The translations under genes and the position numbers were made by a program. This document shows positions 55,473 through 64,000 of a stretch of DNA of 64,000 bases, piece by piece. The stretch covers positions 124,001-188,000 of the forward strand of contig NZ_JFCB01000003.1 in NCBI RefSeq assembly GCF_000725125.1, written 5' to 3'. The notes under the pieces were generated by a model, which had not been told where the DNA came from, ran no database searches, and saw only the letters and a list, made by a program, of their open reading frames with translations. This DNA comes from Streptomyces toyocaensis. Lineage in GTDB: Bacteria; Actinomycetota; Actinomycetes; Streptomycetales; Streptomycetaceae. Numbering within the stretch: position 1 is the first letter of the stretch; each line of letters begins with the position of its first letter.

Positions 55473-56597
55473 TCAGCCGACGGCCCCGCGCCGCTCCGCC
55501 TCCCGCGCGACGGCGAGCAGCACCTCCTCCCGCCCGTGCGCCGCCACCACCTGGAGTCCTGCGGGGCAGCCGTCGCCGCCGAACCCGGCCGGCAGGCTCA
55601 GCGCGGGGTGACCACTGACGTTGAACGCCCAGGTGAGCGCGGTCGAGTAGACGTCACCGGGGCCGTCGTGGCCGTGCGGGGCCGTGGGCGCCGTGGGAGT
55701 CAGCAGCAGGCCGGTGCGGGCGAGGAGGGCGTCCAGACGCCGGTCGTTCCCCGCGCGGACGCGGTGGGCGTCGGACCGGTCGGCGCCGGACGTGCGCAGG
55801 GCGAACCAGGCCCGGGCGGGGTCGAGGAGCGACGGCGGCTCCGAGGGACGTACGAGCCGTACGACACCGGCCTCGGCCAGCCGCCCGACCGCCGCACGGG
55901 CCAGGGCCACCGGCTCGGGGTCGGGATCGGCGAATCCGAGGTCGGGGGACCAGACGGCGGTGACGGGGAAGGACGGAACCGCCCCGGCGCCGGCGGCCGG
56001 CCCCGACACCACCCGCCACCAGGCGGCCGCGTCCGCCGCCGTGCGGGTGAGGACCCCGGGCGCCGCGAGGCCCGTACGGTCGGGCGAGGGCAGACGGCCG
56101 CCCGTCACCTTCAGCCCGACGACCCCGCACCACGCCGCCGGGATCCGCACCGAGCCCGCCCCGTCACTGCCCGTCGCCAGCGGTACCAGCCCGGCCGCCA
56201 CCGCCACCGCCGACCCGGCCGAGGAGCCGCCGGGCGTACGGTCCGCCCGCCACGGGTTGACGGTGCGGCCGCGCGCCCCGAGCCCCCACGTCTGCCAGGG
56301 CGTCCCCGGGCCGGGCACGGCGGTGGCGCCCACCGCGACAGCGCCGGCCGCGAGCAGCGGTCCCGCCGCACGCCGCCCGGACCGTCCCTTCACCGCGATC
56401 GGCACCCCGGCCAGCGGCAGCCGCTCCCCGGCGTCGACCCGCGCGTCCACGTCCCCCGCCCGCCGCAGCGCCTCCTCGCCCCACACCTCGGTGAACGCGC
56501 ACAGCACCGGATCCGCCCGTTCGATCCGCTCCAGCGCCTCCGCGGCCACGTCCACGGCCCGCAGCCGCCGCCCGCGTACGGCGGAGGCGATCTCCAC
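55473..56597 (-). CDS. Amidase-signature family protein, divergent
   Basis: The 374-residue protein (from GTG 56597, preceded by GCGGGGAC) has elements of the amidase signature: a lysine in GVPIAVKG (K70 by this start), [36 protein letters not shown] and the nucleophile position S149. The stretch between the lysine and GGSS lacks the DNxxxxGxxTxxGS part normally present. The fold is probably kept, but activity is uncertain. The long N-terminal form from 56690 would overlap the next gene by about 80 bases and lacks a ribosome site. Confidence 0.75.
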   Translation of the reverse strand: MEIASAVRGRRLRAVDVAAEALERIERADPVLCAFTEVWGEEALRRAGDVDARVDAGERLPLAGVPIAVKGRSGRRAAGPLLAAGAVAVGATAVPGPGTPWQTWGLGARGRTVNPWRADRTPGGSSAGSAVAVAAGLVPLATGSDGAGSVRIPAAWCGVVGLKVTGGRLPSPDRTGLAAPGVLTRTAADAAAWWRVVSGPAAGAGAVPSFPVTAVWSPDLGFADPDPEPVALARAAVGRLAEAGVVRLVRPSEPPSLLDPARAWFALRTSGADRSDAHRVRAGNDRRLDALLARTGLLLTPTAPTAPHGHDGPGDVYSTALTWAFNVSGHPALSLPAGFGGDGCPAGLQVVAAHGREEVLLAVAREAERRGAVG

Positions 56598-56611
56598 GAC
56601 GCCGTCCCCGC

Positions 56612-57124
56612 TCAGTGCGGCGCGCCCGTCAGACGGGCCAGCGGCTCCGTCCCGCGGGGCGGCCGGCCGCTCAGGTCGCCCAGCCGCCATTCCGGCACCC
56701 ACGGCACGCGGTACACGTCGATCACCGACTCGATGTGCCGGACCCGGTGGGCGAGGGGGCGCGGCAGCCGTCCCGGCGCGTCCGCCACCAGGACCACGGC
56801 GTCCAGGCCGAGCCCCCGGGGCGCCTCTCCGCGCCGGAACACCTCCGCGGCCGGGAGCACGGCGTCCAGACCGGCCGCGTGGGTCCGGGCGACGAGCAGC
56901 ACCGACCGCGGATCGGCGGGTCCGGGCCAGACACGTCCGCCGTCATGACCGCCGTAGACCGCGGCGAGCGTCGAGACGCCGGCGCCCCCGTGCAGGCCCA
57001 CCCAGGAGAAGCGCCGTTCCGGCGACCGTGCGGGGGCGGACCGCGGCGGGGACGCCTCCGCCTCCGGCGCCGCCACCGGCCCCCGGATCCAGATCTCCGG
57101 TCCCTCTCGCATGCCTGTCCCCAT
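56612..57124 (-). CDS. P-loop-like protein without Walker A lysine (DUF6668-like)
   Basis: This 170-residue protein starts at ATG 57124 after AGGAGAGGGGC. A short disordered N-terminus leads to [19 protein letters not shown] (41-59), which follows the ParA/MinD-like Walker A pattern but has no lysine before [23 protein letters not shown] and a strand [12 protein letters not shown] follow, as in the second half of such NTPases. It may be a nucleotide-binding relic or a scaffold. It lies back to back with a TPR-like gene and ends 15 bases before the amidase start. Confidence 0.6.
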   Translation of the reverse strand: MGTGMREGPEIWIRGPVAAPEAEASPPRSAPARSPERRFSWVGLHGGAGVSTLAAVYGGHDGGRVWPGPADPRSVLLVARTHAAGLDAVLPAAEVFRRGEAPRGLGLDAVVLVADAPGRLPRPLAHRVRHIESVIDVYRVPWVPEWRLGDLSGRPPRGTEPLARLTGAPH

Positions 57125-57293
57125 GCCCCTCTCCTGCTCGCCTCCCCCGGTCCTCATGCCACCGGATGCCACCGGGCGGGCGGGAAACCGGCGTGCCCGG
57201 TCGTTGGGACGAGCCTGTGACAACGCGGTGACGTGAGAAGCGCGGGCGAGCGGACAGACTCGACGGTAGGTGTACGACCCGAATGAGGGGACG

Positions 57294-58526
57294 ATGTCTC
57301 GACTCAGCCGCGAGAACAAGCGGGAACAGCAGCAGGCCGCGCACGCGGCGGACCTCGCGGCAGCGCCGATCGACGTCCGTGTCCCCGTCGGCGGCGGGGC
57401 CGGCACGGTCGGGGCGTCGGTCGGCGGGGTACCGGTGTTCGCGGGGCCGGGCGAGGAGATCCAGCAGGCGGTGCTGAACCGGCTGCACCGCATCGCCCTC
57501 GCCTCCGGGCACGCCGTCCTCGCCACCGTGCACGACGAACGCATCGGCTGCGTCGTCCCGCTCCGGGTCGACCCGGACGGCTCCAGCCACTTCACGGGCC
57601 GGCCGGCACGGATCCGCCCGGCGCGGGACCGGGAGCCGGCACGGGGGGCCGAGCCGGTGCGGCACGCGGAGTCCGCACCGGGGACGGAGCCGGACGCGGA
57701 CCGGCCGACGCACCTCCTGCGCCCCGTGCCGGAACCGCAGGCACCGGAGGGTCCGGCTCCGGCACGGGACGCCGCCCCCACCTTCCGGCTGCGGCCGGTC
57801 ACCGAAGAGGCGGCTGCCCGGGACGCCGTACCGACCTTCGAGCTGCGGGCCCTGCCCGCGTCGGCGGAGACCGCGCCGCCCGGCACGGTCGCGCCCCCGA
57901 CGGGGGCGTTCGGTCCGCCTCCGCCGATGGACGCGAGGCCGCATGCCGCGGAACCGTCCCCGGCCCCGGAGCCCTTGTTCGACCCCGATCCCAAGCCCAC
58001 CCCGCCCCGGGGGTTCGACGCCGTGGCGGAGGCGGTGCTCGGTGACGAACCCCTCGCCGCGTCCGGCGGGAACCACCTCGCCGAGCCCATGGCCCGGGTC
58101 AACGAGGCCGTCCGGTCCGGCCGGATCGACACGGCCGCCCGCCTGGCCGGGGAGACCCTGACGGAGGCGTCGGCCACCCTGGGGCCGGAGCACCCCGAGG
58201 TCCTCCGCCTGCGGGAACTCACCGCGTACATCGCCTACCTGGCCGGTGAGCCGCTGCACGCCTTCCGGCTCTCCCTCGATCTCGCCCTGATCTGCCGCCG
58301 CGCGCAGGACACGGAGGCCGCCTACGGCAACGTCCGCAGCGCGGCCACCGCGTGGCGCGCGGTGCGCGACCCGCTGCTCGGACTGGAGCTCGGGCACGAG
58401 CTGATCGCGCTGTGGTCCGAGCTCGCCGCGGCGGGCGGCCCCGCCGCCGACGAGATCGAGGAACTGGAGTCCGCGCGCGCCCGCATGGGCCGCCTGACCG
58501 AACGGGCCCGCACACGGCAGGCCTGA
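57294..58526 (+). CDS. TPR-like protein with disordered linker
   Basis: This 410-residue protein has three parts. A globular N-terminus (about 1-95) has a phrase GEEIQQAVLNRLHRIALASGHAVLATVHDERIGC. A Pro/Ala/Glu-rich linker runs to about residue 245. A helical C-terminus (NEAVRSGRIDTAARLAGETLTEASATLGPEHPEVLRLREL) looks like TPR helices. The start MSRLSRENKREQQQ was chosen because GAGGGG precedes it; GTG 57270 is an alternative. The divergent P-loop-like gene suggests a shared regulatory region and possibly a joint role. No catalytic motif is seen. Confidence 0.7.
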   Translation: MSRLSRENKREQQQAAHAADLAAAPIDVRVPVGGGAGTVGASVGGVPVFAGPGEEIQQAVLNRLHRIALASGHAVLATVHDERIGCVVPLRVDPDGSSHFTGRPARIRPARDREPARGAEPVRHAESAPGTEPDADRPTHLLRPVPEPQAPEGPAPARDAAPTFRLRPVTEEAAARDAVPTFELRALPASAETAPPGTVAPPTGAFGPPPPMDARPHAAEPSPAPEPLFDPDPKPTPPRGFDAVAEAVLGDEPLAASGGNHLAEPMARVNEAVRSGRIDTAARLAGETLTEASATLGPEHPEVLRLRELTAYIAYLAGEPLHAFRLSLDLALICRRAQDTEAAYGNVRSAATAWRAVRDPLLGLELGHELIALWSELAAAGGPAADEIEELESARARMGRLTERARTRQA

Positions 58527-58559
58527 ACGCGTCCCGCGCGGGCGGCCCCCGCCGGGCCC

Positions 58560-59033
58560 TCAGTGCAGGCAGAACTCGTTGCCTTCCGGGTCGGCCATCA
58601 CCAGCCACCCCCCGGAAGGCTCCTGCACCCGCCGCAGCACGCGCGCGCCGAGCCCCTCCAGGCGCGCGAGTTCCTCCTCGCGGCGCCCCTCCCCGGGGTG
58701 CAGGTCCAGGTGCAGCCGGTTCTTGACCGTCTTCTCCTCCGGTACGCGCTGGAACAGCAGGCGCCGTCCGCGGCCGGTGCCGGTCTCCTCGTCGTACGGG
58801 TCGTCGGGATGCCGTACCGCGGCCAGGTCGCGCCAGGCGTGACGGCCGTGGGACTCGACGGTGAGCCCGGCCGGAACGGCTCCCGCGCCGAGCAGCTTCC
58901 CGATGAGCGCGCTGTTGTCCTCGACCACGTACCGGAGTGCGGCGGCCCAGAAGTCGGCCTGCGCGTGCGGGTCGGCCGCGTCGACGACGACCTTCCAGTG
59001 GACGGGCGTGGCCGGAGTCGGTGTCTGCGTCAT
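58560..59033 (-). CDS. VOC-family (glyoxalase-like) protein
   Basis: The 157-residue protein has two beta-alpha-beta-beta-beta modules with the usual start HWKVVVDAADPHAQADFWAAAL and ending GGWLVMADPEGNEFCLH. KNRLHLDLHPGEG in between offers metal-ligand candidates. VOC proteins act as dioxygenases, resistance proteins or lyases; nothing narrows it. It converges with the TPR-like gene, stop to stop, 33 bases apart. Confidence 0.82.
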   Translation of the reverse strand: MTQTPTPATPVHWKVVVDAADPHAQADFWAAALRYVVEDNSALIGKLLGAGAVPAGLTVESHGRHAWRDLAAVRHPDDPYDEETGTGRGRRLLFQRVPEEKTVKNRLHLDLHPGEGRREEELARLEGLGARVLRRVQEPSGGWLVMADPEGNEFCLH

Positions 59034-59115
59034 GCGGTCAGTTATAGGACCCGGCACTGACACCGGCCGGCGGCTCGGCGTCCGGGCCGTCCGTGTCGTC
59101 CGTTCCGTGCGCGGG

Positions 59116-60150
59116 CTACGGCCTGGTCTCCAGCGCGTCCGCCCCGGACGCGGCGGGCACGCTCCGCGCAGCCGGCACCGCGTCCGCCGTGCCGGCCGGC
59201 GCGGGGTGAGCGGCCACCGCGGTCGCCGGCACGTCGAGCCCGCCGGCCAGCAGGCGGGCGGTACGGCGGGCGGAGCGCAGCGCGTCCCAGGTGAGCAGGG
59301 TGAGCGCCAGCCACACCAGCGCGAAACCGGCCCAGCGCTCGGGCGGCATGGCCTCCTTGAAGTACAGGACACCGAGCAGGAACTGGAAGACCGGCGCCAG
59401 GTACTGCAGCAGTCCCAGCGTCGACAGGGGCACACGGATCGCGGCGGCGCCGAAGCAGACCAGCGGGAGCGCGGTGACCAGTCCGGTCGCGGCGAGCAGC
59501 AGCGCGTGCCCCGTGCCCTCGACGGCGAAGGTGGAGTCGCCCCGGGCGCCCAGCCACAGCAGGAAGCCCAGCGCGGGCAGGAACTGGATCGCGGTCTCGG
59601 CGGCCAGCGACTCGACGCCGCCGAGGTCGACCTTCTTCTTCACCAGCCCGTACGTGGCGAAGGAGAAGGCGAGACAGAGCGAGATCCACGGCGGCTGGCC
59701 GTAGCCGACGGTCAGGACGAGCACCGCTGCGGCGCCGACCCCGACCGCCGCCCACTGGACGGGCCTCAGGCGCTCCTTCAGCAGCAGCACGCCCATCGCG
59801 ATGGTCACCAGCGGGTTGATGAAGTAGCCCAGGGATGCCTCGACGACGTGCCCGGAGTTCACGGACCAGATGTAGACGCCCCAGTTCACGGTGATGACCG
59901 CCGCGGCGACCGTGACCAGCGCCAGCCTGCGCGGTTGCCGCAGCAGCTCGCCGAGCCAGGCCCAGCGGCGTATGACGAGCAGGGCGGCGGCCACGAAGAA
60001 CAGCGACCAGACCATGCGGTGGGCCAGGATCTCCACCGCCCCCGCGGGCTTGAGCAGCGGCCAGAACAGCGGGACGAGCCCCCACATGCCGTACGCCGCG
60101 AAGCCGTTCAGCAGTCCTGTGCGCCGCTCTGCGGCCGACTTCCCGGTCAC
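59116..60150 (-). CDS. rarD: EamA-family transporter RarD
   Basis: This 344-residue membrane protein has ten helices in the EamA/DMT layout. It carries RarD-type pieces: GLLNGFAAYGMWGLVPLFW, ILAHRMVWSLFF, NWGVYIWSVNSGHVVEASLGYFINP and LQYLAPVFQFLLGVLYFKE. The substrate is not known. GTG 60150 follows GAAGGAGG at good spacing. The last 45 residues are a soluble Ala/Pro-rich tail not found in short homologues. It is divergent from the M23 peptidase gene. Confidence 0.88.
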   Translation of the reverse strand: MTGKSAAERRTGLLNGFAAYGMWGLVPLFWPLLKPAGAVEILAHRMVWSLFFVAAALLVIRRWAWLGELLRQPRRLALVTVAAAVITVNWGVYIWSVNSGHVVEASLGYFINPLVTIAMGVLLLKERLRPVQWAAVGVGAAAVLVLTVGYGQPPWISLCLAFSFATYGLVKKKVDLGGVESLAAETAIQFLPALGFLLWLGARGDSTFAVEGTGHALLLAATGLVTALPLVCFGAAAIRVPLSTLGLLQYLAPVFQFLLGVLYFKEAMPPERWAGFALVWLALTLLTWDALRSARRTARLLAGGLDVPATAVAAHPAPAGTADAVPAARSVPAASGADALETRP

Positions 60151-60390
60151 GGGCCCTCCTTCGTGCCTGACGCGTGCCCTGTATCCGGCGACGCCCGCCG
60201 AACGCGCGCGCGACGCCGCGAACGACGGTAACGCCGCACACCCCCGCGTGTCATGCCCGTACCGACATACGGTCATGACGGATCACGTCGCCGCTCCCGT
60301 TCCGGAACACCGTGTGCGGCGACTTGTATCCGCTTTGTATGCGCACCTCCTTCAATCGCCCCAGTCACCTCGGCGACCACGGGAGGAACC

Positions 60391-60978
60391 ATGCGCATAC
60401 GGAAGAGACAGGGCCGTCGGCTGCTCGCGGCACTGTGCGGCCTGGCCGCACTGATGGCGGCCGCCCCGGCCTCGGTCGCGGCGCCGGAGAAGGCCTCGGC
60501 CGAGCTCCAGGCCGCATCGACACGCCCCGCGTTCCGCATGCCGTTCGTCTGCGGACAGACCTGGCGCGGCAGCAACTGGCAGGGTCACAGCCCCGCCCAC
60601 TCCATCGACTGGAACCACTACGACGCGAACGGCACCCCGGACGACCTCGGCCGCCGCGTCCTCGCCAGCGCCGGCGGCACCGTCCTCTCGTCGTACTACG
60701 CCACGAGCACCGGCTACGGGAACACCGTCGTCATCGGGCACGGCAACGGCTGGCGGACGCGGTACTCGCACCTGCAGTCCCGTGACGTGCAGGAGGGCGA
60801 CACCGTCTCGCGCGGTCAGCGCATCGGCACCGTCGGCGCCACGTCCGCGCTCTACGACATCTCGCCGCATCTGCACTACGAGCAGATCCACGACGGCAGT
60901 GTCGTCGTCGCCGTCGTGCAGGGCGTCACCTGGTACGACTACCTCACGCGCTACCAGACCAGCACCAACGGCTGCTGA
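60391..60978 (+). CDS. Secreted M23-family metallopeptidase
   Basis: This 195-residue protein has a signal peptide (RRLLAALCGLAALMAAAPASVAAP). A lysostaphin-like domain follows with HSIDWNHYD (zinc His and Asp), YGNTVVIGHGNGWRTRYSHL and HLHYEQ. It would cut cross-bridges or stem peptides in the wall. ATG 60391 follows GGGAGGAACC. No separate wall-binding domain is present. A 14-base-pair hairpin follows the stop and is shared with the AfsR-type gene. Confidence 0.9.
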   Translation: MRIRKRQGRRLLAALCGLAALMAAAPASVAAPEKASAELQAASTRPAFRMPFVCGQTWRGSNWQGHSPAHSIDWNHYDANGTPDDLGRRVLASAGGTVLSSYYATSTGYGNTVVIGHGNGWRTRYSHLQSRDVQEGDTVSRGQRIGTVGATSALYDISPHLHYEQIHDGSVVVAVVQGVTWYDYLTRYQTSTNGC

Positions 60979-61005
60979 GCCCGGCGCCGCAGCCGGACCG
61001 GGGGA

Positions 61006-61038
61006 GTGGGTACGGCGGCCGTGTGCCGCCGTACCCAC
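61006..61038. terminator. Bidirectional terminator between the M23 gene and the AfsR-type gene
   Basis: GTGGGTACGGCGGC and GCCGCCGTACCCAC form a perfect 14-base-pair stem with the five-base loop CGTGT. It lies between two convergent stops and can end both transcripts. Confidence 0.85.
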
Positions 61039-61069
61039 CCGTGCGGGGTGCCGTCCCGCCGCCACCGGC

Positions 61070-63964
61070 TCAGCGCAACGAGCGCAGCTTGGCGTCCACC
61101 AGCTCGGCCTGGTCGCGCACGTCGAGGCGCCGGTAGGCCGACAGCGAGCGGTGGAAGTAGCGCCGCGCGGTCTGCTTCCGGCCCGTCGCGTGGTGCAACT
61201 CGCCCAGCAGACACGCCACCCGGGCCTCCGCACGGCGGTCGCCGAGCCGCTGCTGCACCGCCAGCGCACCCACCAGCAGCGCCGACGCCCGGCCCGCGTC
61301 GCCCTGCCGCAGGCACAGCTCCCCGATGCTCTGCTGCACGTACGCCGCGCAGTGCGTGTCGGTCAGCTCGTCGAAGATCCCCAGGGCCCGCTCCAGCTCG
61401 GCCCGCGCCCTGTGCGGTGTGCCGCGCAGTTCGTGCAGTACGGCGATGCGGCGCCGGACCTGTGCCTCGCGGTGCCGGTCGCCGACGTCGCGGGACAGGG
61501 CGAGCGCGTCGTCGAGCCACGGTGCCGCGGCGTCCGCGTCGCCCCGGTCCAGCCACACCGAGGCGATCGCGTTGTGCGCGATGGCCTCACCGTGCCGGTC
61601 GGCCGCCGCCCGGAAGGTGTGCCGTGCCGCGGTGAAGGAGGCCAGCGCCGAGTCCAGGTCGCCGGTCACCCGGTGCACGGAGCCGATGCCGAGCCGGGCG
61701 ACCGCCTCGCCCGAGCGGTGGCCGAGGGCGGTGAAGACCTCCCGGGAGCGGGTGAACGCGGTGAGCGCGTCGGCGTACCGGTCCTGGTAGAGGTGCAACT
61801 GGCCGAGGTTGCGCAGCAGCGCGGCGGACCGGGTGTCGGCGGGTGCGGGCCCCGCCTGGAGGGCCAGCCGGTGGGTGCGCAGCCAGTCGTCGTAGTGGCC
61901 CCGCATGTCGAAGAAGCCGGCCAGCTCGACGGCGAGGTCGCCCGCCCGCGCGTGGTCGCCGAGGCGCAGAGCGGACTCCACTGCGGCGACGAGGACCCGT
62001 CGTTCGCTCTCGAACCACTCGACCGGCCTGGTGCGTACGGCGCGGGCGACGCCGGCGGCCGGGCCGGGCAGCGGGACGGCTTCCCCCAGCACCCCGAGGA
62101 AGCGCGTCGGCATCGCGGCGTTCGCACAGCGGGCCAGCGCGATCAGGGCGTCCACGGTCCGCAGCCCGTGCTCGCGCCGGACGGCGGGGTCGTCCGCCTT
62201 GGTGAGTTCACGCGCGTAGATGTGGAGCAGATCGTGCATGCGGTAGCGCTGCAGGCCCAGCGGGTCGGTGCCCACCACCTCGACCAGGTGCTCGTCGAGC
62301 AGTGTCTCGAGCACCGGGGCCGGCTCCTCGGCGTCCCCCATCGCGACCGTGACGAGCCAGCCCGGTACCGCCTCGGCGGGCAGCCGGCCGAAGGCGCGGA
62401 AGGCGGCGGCGGCGTGTTCGGGCAGATGCCGGTAGCTCAGCTCCGCGCTCGCCCGGACCTCCAGCTCGCCGGCCCGCAACCGGTCCAGCCGGTCACGCTC
62501 GTCGTGCAGGAAGTCGGCCAGCGCGGCGACGGTCCAGCCCGGCCGGTTCGCCAGCCGGGCCCCGGCGATCCGCACGGCCAGCGGCAACGACCCGCAGCCG
62601 GCGAGCACCCGGTCGGCATGCGCGTCGGCGCCGCGCAGCCGCTCCTCACCGACGATCCGGCCGAGCAGCGTCCGGGCCTCGTCGTGCCGCATCACGCCGA
62701 GGGGGCAGTGGTAGGCGGGCAGGGACGGCATGCGCCGGCGCGAGCCGACCAGCACCGCGGACCCGCCGGTGCCCGGCAGCAGCGCGCGGACCTGCGCGCT
62801 GGTCGAGGCGTCGTCCAGGACGATCAGGAAGCGCCGCGCGGCCAGTCGGGAACGCAGCAGCGCGGCCCGCTCGCGCGGTTCGGCCGGAATGGCGTGGTCG
62901 ATGACGCCGAGGCCCCGCAGCATCTCGGCGAGCACGTCGGCCGCCTCACGGGGGCGGCCGCTCATGCCGCCCAGATCGACGAACAGCTGCCCGTCCGGGA
63001 ACAGGTGCCGCACCCGGTGGGCGACATGGACGATCAGGGTGGACTTCCCCGCCCCCGGCAGGCCCGACACCACGGCGACGACCGGCCGCCGGCCCGCCCC
63101 GGACAGCAGCTCCTCCAGGGCGGCGACCTCCACGTCCCGGCCGGTGAAGTCGGGTACGTCCATCGGCAGCTGGCACACCGGTGTGACCGGGGCGGCGCGG
63201 CGCCCGGCCACCTGCCCGTTGACCTCCTCACCGGTGGCGCGCAGCGGGGCACCGGGGGCGACGCCCAGTTCGGCGGCGAGGACCCGCTCGGCCTCGGCGT
63301 AGGCGACGCGGGCCTCCGTGACGCGTCCGGCACCGTAGAGGGCGCGGACCAGCATCTGCCACAGGTCCTCGCGCAGCGGGTCCTCGGTGAGACGGCTCCT
63401 GAGGTCGGCGACGAGCGGCGCGTAGTCGCCCAGTCGCAGCCGCACCTGGAGGCATTCGTCGACGGCGAGGGAGCGCAGCCCCTCGATCCGGGCGACGACC
63501 GGATCCCACACGACGCTGGGCGGCAGGTCCTGGAGCACGCCGCCCCGCCACAGCGCGAGCGCCGTGTCGTAGCCGCGCAGGGCGGCGCCGTCGTCGCCCC
63601 GGTCGCGGGCCGCGCGGGCACGGTCCAGGAGGTGCTCGAACAGCACCATGTCGTGATCGCCGGGTTCCACGTCCAGGGTGTAGCCCGAGGGCAGGGTGCG
63701 CAGCCCGTCGGTGACGATGCCCGCGGCCCGCAGGGCCGCCCGGACCGCGCGCACATACGTGCGGACGTTGGCCACCGCCGAGCGGGGCGCGCCGCCGGGC
63801 CACAGGACCTCCGTCAGGACGTCGAGCGAGACGAACGCCCCGGGCTCCAGCAGGAGCGTGGCGAGGACCGCCCGCGGCTTCGGGCCGCCCAGCGGCAGCG
63901 GCTCCGCTGCACCCCGGGCCCGTACCCGGAGCGGGCCCAGCACGCTGAATATCGGCTCCCCCAT
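61070..63964 (-). CDS. SARP/AfsR-type transcriptional regulator (BTAD, NB-ARC, TPR)
   Basis: This 964-residue regulator has an OmpR-type winged helix (about 1-98; PKPRAVLATLLLEPGAFVSLDVLTEVLW). A BTAD domain covers about 104-250, then an NB-ARC ATPase with Walker A GLPGAGKST (301-309) and a Walker B-like RRFLIVLDDA. TPR repeats fill the last 330 residues (DALTAFTRSREVFTALGHRSGEAVARLGIGS). This is the AfsR layout: DNA binding by the N-terminus, ATP sensing in the centre, protein contacts at the end. Such proteins activate antibiotic or development genes. No biosynthetic cluster is beside it. ATG 63964 follows GGAGG. Confidence 0.92.
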   Translation of the reverse strand: MGEPIFSVLGPLRVRARGAAEPLPLGGPKPRAVLATLLLEPGAFVSLDVLTEVLWPGGAPRSAVANVRTYVRAVRAALRAAGIVTDGLRTLPSGYTLDVEPGDHDMVLFEHLLDRARAARDRGDDGAALRGYDTALALWRGGVLQDLPPSVVWDPVVARIEGLRSLAVDECLQVRLRLGDYAPLVADLRSRLTEDPLREDLWQMLVRALYGAGRVTEARVAYAEAERVLAAELGVAPGAPLRATGEEVNGQVAGRRAAPVTPVCQLPMDVPDFTGRDVEVAALEELLSGAGRRPVVAVVSGLPGAGKSTLIVHVAHRVRHLFPDGQLFVDLGGMSGRPREAADVLAEMLRGLGVIDHAIPAEPRERAALLRSRLAARRFLIVLDDASTSAQVRALLPGTGGSAVLVGSRRRMPSLPAYHCPLGVMRHDEARTLLGRIVGEERLRGADAHADRVLAGCGSLPLAVRIAGARLANRPGWTVAALADFLHDERDRLDRLRAGELEVRASAELSYRHLPEHAAAAFRAFGRLPAEAVPGWLVTVAMGDAEEPAPVLETLLDEHLVEVVGTDPLGLQRYRMHDLLHIYARELTKADDPAVRREHGLRTVDALIALARCANAAMPTRFLGVLGEAVPLPGPAAGVARAVRTRPVEWFESERRVLVAAVESALRLGDHARAGDLAVELAGFFDMRGHYDDWLRTHRLALQAGPAPADTRSAALLRNLGQLHLYQDRYADALTAFTRSREVFTALGHRSGEAVARLGIGSVHRVTGDLDSALASFTAARHTFRAAADRHGEAIAHNAIASVWLDRGDADAAAPWLDDALALSRDVGDRHREAQVRRRIAVLHELRGTPHRARAELERALGIFDELTDTHCAAYVQQSIGELCLRQGDAGRASALLVGALAVQQRLGDRRAEARVACLLGELHHATGRKQTARRYFHRSLSAYRRLDVRDQAELVDAKLRSLR

Positions 63965-64000
63965 GCGCCTGCCTCCGCAAAGCCCGTGACAGCCCGTGAC

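Noticed and set aside
61070..63964. Secondary-metabolite cluster controlled by the AfsR-type regulator
   Set aside because: No biosynthetic enzyme is next to it in the window, so a pathway-specific role cannot be supported.

Overview
The window is high-GC DNA (about 70% or more, strong G/C bias at third codon positions, many GTG starts) with the gene content of a Streptomyces chromosome core. Pointers are a 14-gene nuoA-N operon, futalosine-route menaquinone genes, a Tad pilus locus, an AfsR-type regulator and many secreted wall proteins. No tRNA, rRNA, CRISPR array, insertion sequence, integrase or phage gene was seen.

Layout. 1-7.5 kb: the end of a Tad (Flp) pilus locus: TadB (cut by the window edge), TadC, Flp pilin, three TadE/F/G-like pseudopilins, a small double-glycine leader peptide of RiPP type, a 984-residue membrane protein with LysM and BTAD domains, and a prepilin peptidase. 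7.6-12.6 kb: menaquinone genes (mqnC, a degenerate amidohydrolase-like protein, menG, a geranylgeranyl-reductase family flavoprotein) with a GNAT acetyltransferase and the remnant of a GH18 chitinase. 12.7-15.6 kb: a sortase-type (LAxTG) surface protein and an NlpC/P60 wall hydrolase. 16.2-32.5 kb: the NADH dehydrogenase operon nuoABCDEFGHIJKLMN, with a Rex-type operator before nuoA and a long-stem terminator after nuoN. 32.6-37 kb: recQ, an M56 metallopeptidase and fumarylacetoacetase. 37.3-48.2 kb: a surface-glycan locus on both strands: DegT-like PLP protein, flippase fused to an extra membrane domain, GT-C-like membrane protein, small membrane protein, GH26-like hydrolase, polysaccharide deacetylase, GT2 and a FemAB/CelD-like GNAT. 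48.4-55.4 kb: a HAD phosphatase, an SLT transglycosylase behind a c-di-AMP (ydaO-yuaA) riboswitch, a long-chain polyprenyl diphosphate synthase, a LolA-like protein with an ABC transporter, and an NADPH:FMN reductase-like protein. 55.5-64 kb: divergent amidase, P-loop-like protein with no Walker lysine, TPR-like protein, VOC protein, RarD-type transporter, M23 peptidase, and a SARP/AfsR-type BTAD-NB-ARC-TPR regulator.

How the genes work together. The respiratory theme runs through menaquinone ring synthesis (mqnC, menG), side-chain synthesis and reduction (polyprenyl synthase, GGR flavoprotein) and the enzyme that reduces menaquinone (complex I), whose promoter carries a redox-sensing Rex site. 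The envelope theme is three wall hydrolases (NlpC/P60, SLT, M23) with different apparent inputs (a Crp-type palindrome, a c-di-AMP riboswitch, unknown), a sortase substrate, a Tad pilus and a surface-glycan locus.

The most unusual observations are a palindromic Streptomyces repeat that appears to have entered nuoM in frame, a flippase with an extra domain resembling the N-terminal part of its neighbour, an orphan RiPP-like precursor beside the Tad genes, and a decayed chitinase next to menG. Start sites were chosen from ribosome-binding sites, overlaps with the preceding stop and family lengths. All homology statements are from memory of family sequences; no search was run.
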